NCBI RefSeq assembly: GCF_017592395.1 | Contig: NZ_JAGFOU010000011.1 | Span: 1-64,000, forward strand | Direction of reading: 5' to 3' | DNA: 64,000 bases | Source of the DNA: Actinomyces bowdenii | Lineage (GTDB): Bacteria; Actinomycetota; Actinomycetes; Actinomycetales; Actinomycetaceae | Shown: in pieces, positions 1 to 9,800 of the stretch | Layout of the letters: every line of letters starts with the position of its first letter | How positions within the stretch are numbered: position 1 is the first letter of the stretch | The notes under the pieces: generated by a model | The model's input: only the letters and a program-made list of their open reading frames with translations | What the model was told of the DNA's origin: nothing | The model's database searches: none | Made by a program: the position numbers and the translations under genes

Positions 1-270
1 GGTTCTTGGGCATCGTGGGACACTCCTAGTGATTCTTGGTCGAACAGCTGGGCTCCCACGATGCCCACCCCAGCCACCCTCGCCGGCCAGGCCCGCAGGA
101 ATTGCCACCACACTACGAGACGCACCCGTGGGTGGGGGAACACTGCTGGGGCGTGAAGAAGCGGGGTAGGCTCGCGCGTTCCGACGGCCCGTTATCTCAG
201 AGCTTGCACGAGATTCCCCCTCTTCTGACTCAAGTGTACCGCACCGGCGCCCATGTCGCGGCAGACCTTG
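1..270. other. Non-coding outer flank of the CRISPR array
   Basis: No convincing gene is seen here; the open frames have no recognisable product. A stretch ending near 143 (CACCCGTGGGTGGGGGAACAC) resembles the 3' part of the CRISPR repeat and may be a heavily decayed repeat. This is the leader-distal end of the array, where old units usually erode. Confidence 0.5.
7..67. repeat. 14-bp perfect inverted repeat with 33-nt loop
   Basis: TGGGCATCGTGGGA at 7-20 is the exact reverse complement of TCCCACGATGCCCA at 54-67. No T-tract follows on either strand, so a classical intrinsic terminator is not clear. Since array transcription runs leftward into it, it could form a transcript-end hairpin, or it could be the end of a mobile element lying further left. 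Confidence 0.6.
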
Positions 271-337
271 GGCTCACCCGCGTGGGCGGGGAATACGCAG
301 GTCATGGGAGGGGAATCCCCGCGTGGGCGGGGAATAC
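271..337 (-). repeat. Two degenerate CRISPR repeats at the leader-distal end
   Basis: Bases 271-296 match the array repeat except for a 2-nt deletion. Bases 310-337 match except in the first positions (GGGGAATCCCC instead of GGCTCATCCCC). They are separated by only 13 nt, but 338-370 is a normal 33-nt spacer before the first intact repeat at 371. Decay at this end agrees with the leader lying at the opposite end. Confidence 0.85.
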
Positions 338-2445
338 ATCTCGCTATCGGGCATGGTCTGGCCCATGCTGGGCTCATCCCCGCGTGGGCGGGGAATACGC
401 TACTGAGGAACCCTCGCACCAACACCACTACGGCTCATCCCCGCGTGGGCGGGGAATACCTTCCTTGGGTTGACGAAATACGGGTCGCGGGAGGCTCATC
501 CCCGCGTGGGCGGGGAATACGGGTTCCGTTGGCGGGGGCGCAGCGCACAGGAGGGCTCATCCCCGCGTGGGCGGGGAATACATGCCCCCAACGATGTCCC
601 GCAGCCGGGACAGGGGCTCATCCCCGCGTGGGCGGGGAATACGCCGAGGTCATCGGCGAGGGCGGCGCGGATGCCGGCTCATCCCCGCGTGGGCGGGGAA
701 TACCCAGGCCAGAAATGAAGGCCTGTGCCCGTACTGGGCTCATCCCCGCGTGGGCGGGGAATACCTCGGCATGCTCACCAACGCCCGCAGCGAGGACGGC
801 TCATCCCCGCGTGGGCGGGGAATACTGCATTCTGGGTAGTCGCAGAACGCGCTAATGCGGCTCATCCCCGCGTGGGCGGGGAATACGAGGGGGTCACGCT
901 GACGACGTACTGCTCGGCGGGCTCATCCCCGCGTGGGCGGGGAATACGCCCAGGTCAACGACAACGCGGTGAACGACCTCGGCTCATCCCCGCGTGGGCG
1001 GGGAATACTTCCTCCTGACGTCCCCCATGTCTTACTCCGACGGCTCATCCCCGCGTGGGCGGGGAATACGTCAAGGCCGTCCCTGCCGAGTACGGAGTCT
1101 TCGGCTCATCCCCGCGTGGGCGGGGAATACATCATCGCCCCGGCGCTGAGGGCCCTGTGGGCTGGCTCATCCCCGCGTGGGCGGGGAATACCTCAACGCG
1201 GTCGCCGGCGGAAACGCGGAAACGGGCTCATCCCCGCGTGGGCGGGGAATACGTCTCGTGGAAGGCGCTGTTGAGGTCCTTCAGGGGCTCATCCCCGCGT
1301 GGGCGGGGAATACCCCTGACGGAGATGGGCTTCAACCTCACCGAACGGCTCATCCCCGCGTGGGCGGGGAATACTCGGAGACGGTGGAGGAGCCGGCGGA
1401 GCCGATGGGCTCATCCCCGCGTGGGCGGGGAATACCTGTTGTAGATCTTGTCGCGGGTGGCGGTGCGCGGCTCATCCCCGCGTGGGCGGGGAATACGTGG
1501 ATGCGGATCAGGCGTCGGGGACCGCGTCGGGCTCATCCCCGCGTGGGCGGGGAATACCCCTGAGGGCGCTCCCACGGCCCCTGAGGGCGAGGCTCATCCC
1601 CGCGTGGGCGGGGAATACTCGCTACCCGAGCACACGCTGGGCTGGGCCTGGGGCTCATCCCCGCGTGGGCGGGGAATACCGCCTGTCACCGTGTACGCCG
1701 GGCCGTGCAAACGGCTCATCCCCGCGTGGGCGGGGAATACTGCCAGCTCGTTCAGGCCCCTGGGCAGAGCCAGGGCTCATCCCCGCGTGGGCGGGGAATA
1801 CGTGCTCCCATCCTCGGCCGGCTACGTCCCGATCGGCTCATCCCCGCGTGGGCGGGGAATACGGAGTCGCCTACGGCACGTCCACGACAAACAACGGCTC
1901 ATCCCCGCGTGGGCGGGGAATACTGCGTGGTCTGACCCAGCACCAGCATGAACAGGGGCTCATCCCCGCGTGGGCGGGGAATACGAGAAGGACGCGAGGC
2001 CGTCGTAGCCCTCGGTGGGCTCATCCCCGCGTGGGCGGGGAATACTCTACATATGCAACGCATACCGCCAGGGCAGGGAGGCTCATCCCCGCGTGGGCGG
2101 GGAATACTCCGGCTACGTCCCGATCTTCACCCGGGACCCGGGCTCATCCCCGCGTGGGCGGGGAATACACACGGGCCGTGGGACCTGCAACCCGAAGGAG
2201 AGGCTCATCCCCGCGTGGGCGGGGAATACCTCATGGAGGAGGTGGGCGAGATTGCGCGCGCCGGCTCATCCCCGCGTGGGCGGGGAATACAAGAGATTTC
2301 GGAAATCATGCAGGCTGGTGGATGGCTCATCCCCGCGTGGGCGGGGAATACGAGAAGTCGGGGAAGTCCTACGCGGCCGCCGCGGGCTCATCCCCGCGTG
2401 GGCGGGGAATACTCACCGGCCTCCTGGGTGGAATCGCCCGCACCC

Positions 2446-2567
2446 GGCTCATCCCCGCGTGGGCGGGGAATACGCGTAGCCCTGGTCGTTGACCGCCGCG
2501 TTCCACGGCTCATCCCCGCGTGGGCGGGGAATACGCGTAGCCCTGGTCGTTGACCGCCGCGTTCCAC
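2446..2567 (-). repeat. Tandem duplication of one repeat-spacer unit
   Basis: Spacers 2474-2506 and 2535-2567 are identical (both start GCGTAGCCCTGG and end GCGTTCCAC). Adjacent identical spacers usually arise by recombination between repeats rather than by two acquisitions. Confidence 0.9.
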
Positions 2568-2910
2568 GGCTCATCCCCGCGTGGGCGGGGAATACAGGGC
2601 GGAGAACCAGTTCACGGCCTCTGTGAGAGGCTCATCCCCGCGTGGGCGGGGAATACTTCGCCTGAGGCGCGAGCACCTCGGTCTCCAGCGGCTCATCCCC
2701 GCGTGGGCGGGGAATACACCGCATTTTCGATAGGCACGGCCGTGCATGGGGGCTCATCCCCGCGTGGGCGGGGAATACTTGACAAACACCACGCGGCGGT
2801 TGACCTCGAAAGGCTCATCCCCGCGTGGGCGGGGAATACCGAGTGCATCCCGCTGCCTTCGTGCCGCCACAGGGCTCATCCCCGCGTGGGCGGGGAATAC
2901 CACTGCCTGA

Positions 2911-3815
2911 GGGTGTTATTCATGGGGGTTTGTTCGTGTCGTTAGTGGGTGCATCGGCCGTCTCGGGAGAGAATTGGGTTACCACACTCGATTCTCATGG
3001 GGAGACGGCCGATGCGTTATCAGTCTACCACGGGGCTGTGCGATGAGGATGTCGATGAGCTTGTCCGGCGTATCGGTCAGGTGCTCGAATCGCGGGGCCA
3101 GAGCCTGCTGGGCTACCGCCTGGGGCTCAGGCAGCAGGTGGAGCTGACCTTAGTTTTGGCGCGTCATAACATCTCCCAAGCCCTGGCCGCCGAGATGTAC
3201 GGTATTTCTCAGCCCACTGTCTCCAGGGTCGGCAGGCGCATGGTGCCCCTGCTGACTCATGTGCTGGCCATGACTGGGATCTGCCTGGCCCAGGCCGTGG
3301 CCCAGGGCAGCCTCCTGCTCGTGGATGGCACCCCGATCCCCACTGGCAACAGGCCCGCAGCGGGCAGGCAGGTCGAGAAGGCCAACTATTCAGGTAAGCA
3401 CCACGCCCAGTGCCTGAGCGTCCAGGTCGCCGCCACCACCGACGCCACTCTGGTGGCCGTCTCAGACCCAGTGCCCGGCTCACGCCACGACAGTGCCGCA
3501 CTTGGCCTGTGCGGCTGGGATGAAATCCTTACCGGCGCCGATTGGATAGCGGACACCGCCTACACTACACACGGCGCGCTGACCCCTATTAAGAAGACTC
3601 GAGGAAGAGATCGCCTGGAATGGGAAAAAGAGTTCAATAGGGCTGTATCCTCCATACGCGCCGCTATTGAGCACGCCATCGCCGCATTGAAGAAATGGAA
3701 AATCCTATCCACCGGCTACCGCCACCGCCTGGCAGAACTCCCCAGCATCATCACTCTGGTCACCAAACTCGAACTCTACAGAACGGGCTGGTAAACCCCC
3801 ACATGAATAACACCC
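2911..3815 (+). mobile_element. IS5-family insertion sequence inside a CRISPR spacer
   Basis: The 905-bp element has 14-bp perfect terminal inverted repeats, GGGTGTTATTCATG at 2911-2924 and its complement at 3802-3815. It is flanked by a TGA direct repeat (2908-2910 and 3816-3818), which fits the 3-bp TNA duplications of some IS5 subgroups. It carries one DDE transposase gene. Joining 2901-2910 to 3819-3841 gives exactly 33 bp, the normal spacer length, so the element landed in a pre-existing spacer. Its orientation is opposite to array transcription. Confidence 0.95.
3012..3794 (+). CDS. IS5-family DDE transposase
   Basis: This 260-residue protein fills the insertion sequence. A helix-turn-helix lies at about residues 53-75 (QALAAEMYGISQPTVSRV). 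The catalytic core is recognisable as D105 (LLLVDGTPIP), D181 (WIADTAY) and E220 (IRAAIEHAIAALKKW), the pattern of the DDE_Tnp_4-type IS5 transposases. An upstream in-frame ATG at 2949 would add 21 residues; I chose 3012 because a GGAG element precedes it at a suitable distance and the protein then begins close to the family pattern. The frame is intact, so the element may still be active. Confidence 0.9.
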   Translation: MRYQSTTGLCDEDVDELVRRIGQVLESRGQSLLGYRLGLRQQVELTLVLARHNISQALAAEMYGISQPTVSRVGRRMVPLLTHVLAMTGICLAQAVAQGSLLLVDGTPIPTGNRPAAGRQVEKANYSGKHHAQCLSVQVAATTDATLVAVSDPVPGSRHDSAALGLCGWDEILTGADWIADTAYTTHGALTPIKKTRGRDRLEWEKEFNRAVSSIRAAIEHAIAALKKWKILSTGYRHRLAELPSIITLVTKLELYRTGW

Positions 3816-6800
3816 TGACCAACGCCATCATCGGCGTGGAGGGCTCATCCCCGCGTGGGCGGGGAATACTCGACGTGATTCCCAGCATGGCAACCCAGAG
3901 GAGGCTCATCCCCGCGTGGGCGGGGAATACAGAAAGACGCATATTCTCACCCGCTTTACAGGCGGCTCATCCCCGCGTGGGCGGGGAATACCGATTGGGT
4001 CATGCCCGCAGCAGATGGGGACGGGGCTCATCCCCGCGTGGGCGGGGAATACGTGTTCCTCTCAGAGTCCGTTGGTGATCGCGTCGGCTCATCCCCGCGT
4101 GGGCGGGGAATACTCGATCGAGGAGACGGTGGGCGCCCTGGCGGCCGGCTCATCCCCGCGTGGGCGGGGAATACCCGCACGCTTTTCTGACCGTCAGAGA
4201 CGCGAAGGGCTCATCCCCGCGTGGGCGGGGAATACCAACGTGACGGTGGGTGCGCAATGAGTCACCGTGGCTCATCCCCGCGTGGGCGGGGAATACAAGT
4301 CAATCTGCCGACTCACGGGCGGGGAACAGGCTCATCCCCGCGTGGGCGGGGAATACCCGATGGACTCGATGACCGTGGCGATGGCCTTCGGCTCATCCCC
4401 GCGTGGGCGGGGAATACGACGGCGTTCACCACGGCGTCGATACCCCGGAAGGCTCATCCCCGCGTGGGCGGGGAATACGCGGGTCTGGTGGGGTCCGACG
4501 CGGGCACGTCGGGCTCATCCCCGCGTGGGCGGGGAATACGCTCCGCCCTTTGCCGAGAACGATGAGGTCGACGGCTCATCCCCGCGTGGGCGGGGAATAC
4601 GGGGCCGTGGCCCGGGCCGACCTGCTCAACAACGGCTCATCCCCGCGTGGGCGGGGAATACTACTTCAGCCCGTTCACCTACAGGCGCCCCCCGGCTCAT
4701 CCCCGCGTGGGCGGGGAATACACTGACCATGGACCACATCGCCTTTGACATGGGGGCTCATCCCCGCGTGGGCGGGGAATACCATTTGGTCAGCGTGTGT
4801 GAGATGAATTGGGCCGGCTCATCCCCGCGTGGGCGGGGAATACTAGCATCACCTCGCATAGGTGTATCGAACAGGAGGCTCATCCCCGCGTGGGCGGGGA
4901 ATACCAGCGTGGCGAGTTCGTCGGTGGTCATGGCGCGGGCTCATCCCCGCGTGGGCGGGGAATACTTGCGCACGTCATATCCGGCCTCCCGGAGGGCCGG
5001 CTCATCCCCGCGTGGGCGGGGAATACATTTTGGCCGCTGGAGAGCCTGAGGTGAGCGTTGGCTCATCCCCGCGTGGGCGGGGAATACCTACTGACACAAA
5101 TCCCTACCACTACCGCGTCAGGCTCATCCCCGCGTGGGCGGGGAATACACCGTGCTCATGAGCGCCAAGGAGCCCATCAGGGGCTCATCCCCGCGTGGGC
5201 GGGGAATACCCGCCTCGGTACCCGCATAGGGGTGCGCCCGCGGGCTCATCCCCGCGTGGGCGGGGAATACGTGAGGAGTCGGTAGTACTGGGGCAAGGGG
5301 GTTGGCTCATCCCCGCGTGGGCGGGGAATACTCCCCGGGCACCGGGGACCCGACGGGCACCGAGGGCTCATCCCCGCGTGGGCGGGGAATACCGGAGGGA
5401 CTTGGCGGCCTCGGAGAAAGCGGCCGGCTCATCCCCGCGTGGGCGGGGAATACCCCAATCGATCCTGCCCCTCATCCAGATCCCGGGGCTCATCCCCGCG
5501 TGGGCGGGGAATACCGGTACGCCCAGCGCGGCGGCAAGCCGCTGAACGGCTCATCCCCGCGTGGGCGGGGAATACCAGTTCGGCCGCTAGGGCGCCGTCT
5601 ATGGTGGCGGCTCATCCCCGCGTGGGCGGGGAATACTAGTAGGTCCCCCTCATGGATGGGGTCGCCGCAGGCTCATCCCCGCGTGGGCGGGGAATACGGC
5701 GTCGCTTACGGTACGTCCGCGACCAGCAACGGCTCATCCCCGCGTGGGCGGGGAATACGTCGGGGCCGGCGCAAGGTGACTCAGGAGGCCGGGCTCATCC
5801 CCGCGTGGGCGGGGAATACACCTGGCTGGCCGATGCCTGGCGGGCCAAGGGCGGCTCATCCCCGCGTGGGCGGGGAATACTACAGGCTCAGCATGACCCG
5901 GTCGAAGGTAGCGGGCTCATCCCCGCGTGGGCGGGGAATACCGCCAGGTCGTTCAGGCCCCGGGGCAGGGCCAGGGCTCATCCCCGCGTGGGCGGGGAAT
6001 ACCGGGGTTGACTCCCAGAGCGCTCCGGCCCTACCGGCTCATCCCCGCGTGGGCGGGGAATACCGCTGGATCTCGCTCAGGCGGCCTCCCGGAGCCGGCT
6101 CATCCCCGCGTGGGCGGGGAATACTGGAGGCCGCCGGGGTTCGGCTCCACGCTTCGAGGCTCATCCCCGCGTGGGCGGGGAATACTCGCCGGCGTCAACT
6201 GCAGGGGACTGGGGTGTGGGCTCATCCCCGCGTGGGCGGGGAATACCCTCCAAGGCGGCGAAGGCCGCCATGGATCAACGGCTCATCCCCGCGTGGGCGG
6301 GGAATACGCCTCGGTGGTGATGTCCAAGTTGGAGCCATTCGGCTCATCCCCGCGTGGGCGGGGAATACGCTGGAGAGAAGGCCAAGGACTCAGCGGGTGG
6401 GGGCTCATCCCCGCGTGGGCGGGGAATACAGTCAACACTGAGGCGGTCCAGGTCTCTGCCCCGGCTCATCCCCGCGTGGGCGGGGAATACTGAAGGCCGT
6501 CGTGTCGGCCCTGAGCGTGACCGGCTCATCCCCGCGTGGGCGGGGAATACTTCTCGCGGCCCGCCTCGGTGGTGATGTCCAAGTGGCTCATCCCCGCGTG
6601 GGCGGGGAATACATGGTGATGGTGCGCTCGGCCCGCAGGGCGCGCGGCTCATCCCCGCGTGGGCGGGGAATACTGGGCACAGAGTGTTCCCAATTGGCCT
6701 ATCCTGGGCTCATCCCCGCGTGGGCGGGGAATACATCGCAAGTTCGTCAGTGGTCATGGCGCGCTCGGGCTCATCCCCGCGTGGGCGGGGAATACCCACG

Positions 6801-9800
6801 AGCGCGGCGGCGCTGGTGTCTCCTCCTGGGCTCATCCCCGCGTGGGCGGGGAATACAGCGTGGGGCGCTTACCCTCGATGGCCAGGTAGGGCTCATCCCC
6901 GCGTGGGCGGGGAATACGCCAGGCTGAGGCCGCGCTTGCCCCGGCGCCCGGGCTCATCCCCGCGTGGGCGGGGAATACGCCGACCCGTCGCACACGCGGG
7001 AGGATGAGACCGGCTCATCCCCGCGTGGGCGGGGAATACCAGATACCGCAACTTCGATACGCTTCCTCGGTGGGCTCATCCCCGCGTGGGCGGGGAATAC
7101 CCTGAGGTGGCGTCGCGAGAATCCGCAGCAGTCGGCTCATCCCCGCGTGGGCGGGGAATACCAGAACATGCTTTCGGCCGCTCAGTCAGTGGACGGCTCA
7201 TCCCCGCGTGGGCGGGGAATACCTGGGCGCGGTCGCCCAGAGCGTGGGGGCGAAGGGCTCATCCCCGCGTGGGCGGGGAATACGGGCCTGAGAGGGGGTC
7301 GCCGATGCTGCCGTCGGGCTCATCCCCGCGTGGGCGGGGAATACGAGTCCCTGGCCGACGAGAAGGGGCGAATCCCCGGCTCATCCCCGCGTGGGCGGGG
7401 AATACAAGATCGAGAAGGGGCAGGCGCTCCTCGGCGACGGCTCATCCCCGCGTGGGCGGGGAATACCCTACGTGCAACTGGTCCCCTCCCTGAAGGGCGG
7501 GCTCATCCCCGCGTGGGCGGGGAATACCCTCGCCCACACCCTCCGCCATGGAGAGCGCGGGGCTCATCCCCGCGTGGGCGGGGAATACTGCCAGTGGGTC
7601 ACCGGGCTCGTCGAGGGCCCCGGCTCATCCCCGCGTGGGCGGGGAATACCTCCCGGTAGGTGTGGGCGGATGACCTGATGAGGGCTCATCCCCGCGTGGG
7701 CGGGGAATACTCGTTCACCCACCCCAGGACCGGGTTGATCGCGGGCTCATCCCCGCGTGGGCGGGGAATACAAGCTTCAGCCCTCCATCCGCAAGGTCAC
7801 TTCCGGCTCATCCCCGCGTGGGCGGGGAATACACCGCATGGTCCTCCCAGAAGGCGCGCGCCAACGGCTCATCCCCGCGTGGGCGGGGAATACGAGACAG
7901 CCGCGTCCGCGATGACGCAGTTCAAGGGCTCATCCCCGCGTGGGCGGGGAATACCCGTCCAACCGCTCGAGTCGCGTGGACATCGAGGGCTCATCCCCGC
8001 GTGGGCGGGGAATACAAGTCTGTGATCTTGCCCTTCGCGTTGGCCGCGGGCTCATCCCCGCGTGGGCGGGGAATACGCCCTGGAGCGGCTGGACCTGCTC
8101 CACCGGGAGGGCTCATCCCCGCGTGGGCGGGGAATACTCTCCAACCCCGCTATAGAATATGGTGTACGTAGGCTCATCCCCGCGTGGGCGGGGAATACAT
8201 GGTGTCCTCCTGGTCGGTGGTGGTGGTGGGGGGCTCATCCCCGCGTGGGCGGGGAATACTAGCCGGCGTAGATAGTGATGTGCACCTCGTCGGGCTCATC
8301 CCCGCGTGGGCGGGGAATACTCATGGGGCTGCGCGCTGCTCAGCGCTGGGGCCGGCTCATCCCCGCGTGGGCGGGGAATACAATTCTCTTCCGCGAAGGC
8401 CCGGAATCCCCCGTGGCTCATCCCCGCGTGGGCGGGGAATACCAGGAGGCCCAGGGCCCCACCAGGGACACGGCCGGCTCATCCCCGCGTGGGCGGGGAA
8501 TACTTGCGCAAGTCCTCCATCTTGTCGCGCGTGTCCGGCTCATCCCCGCGTGGGCGGGGAATACGTGCTGTTCAACGCCCTGAAGCAGTCCGAGGCGGGC
8601 TCATCCCCGCGTGGGCGGGGAATACGGGACCGATAACTACGCACCCAGCATCCCCCACGGCTCATCCCCGCGTGGGCGGGGAATACGCCGAACTGTTCGA
8701 GGACTTCCTCTCCCGCCTGGGCTCATCCCCGCGTGGGCGGGGAATACACGGACGCCCAGTGCGGTAACTGCGGCGTGCCCGGCTCATCCCCGCGTGGGCG
8801 GGGAATACATATGCCAGGACAACAGTCATTCTCGCCCCTCCGGCTCATCCCCGCGTGGGCGGGGAATACGCCGTACTCCTCCTGCCAGGCGCGCAGCATC
8901 TCGGCTCATCCCCGCGTGGGCGGGGAATACCTGTACTGCTGGCGAAGCGCATTCCTATGCCGCGGCTCATCCCCGCGTGGGCGGGGAATACTCCATGAGG
9001 AGGTTGCCGCCCTGAAGGCAGAGGGGCTCATCCCCGCGTGGGCGGGGAATACATTCGGTACTGACTACCTCGTAGTCGATGGTGAGGCTCATCCCCGCGT
9101 GGGCGGGGAATACGCTAAAGGAATTAACTGGATGAGGGCGGTGCGCGGCTCATCCCCGCGTGGGCGGGGAATACCCGCCAATGCGGCCTCGCAGATCGCC
9201 CAGCACCGGCTCATCCCCGCGTGGGCGGGGAATACGTGCGCCGGTCTGCTGACACTGTTGCTGGGGCCGGCTCATCCCCGCGTGGGCGGGGAATACCCGG
9301 GGGACTGGGAGGCTGCCCAGCGCCGGTGCGGCTCATCCCCGCGTGGGCGGGGAATACTAGTCGCGGGCCGGGCCGACGGTGGGCTCAGCCGGCTCATCCC
9401 CGCGTGGGCGGGGAATACCCCTCTACGGCCGACCCGACCTCCAGGCAGATGGGCTCATCCCCGCGTGGGCGGGGAATACTCCTGGCGCTTCTCCTGAATG
9501 TCCAGCAGGGCCGGCTCATCCCCGCGTGGGCGGGGAATACTTTCGGCGAGTTTCCGCGGCTGTCGGCTTGTGGGGCTCATCCCCGCGTGGGCGGGGAATA
9601 CTGTCTGGCTAGCGATCCACTCGCCGGCGATGGCCGGCTCATCCCCGCGTGGGCGGGGAATACCGGGGAGTGCTGTTCCTTGACTGCGAGACCTACGGCT
9701 CATCCCCGCGTGGGCGGGGAATACAGACGGGTCTCATTCGAGATGATCTTAACCGCGGGCTCATCCCCGCGTGGGCGGGGAATACAAGGAGATCGGCCTG

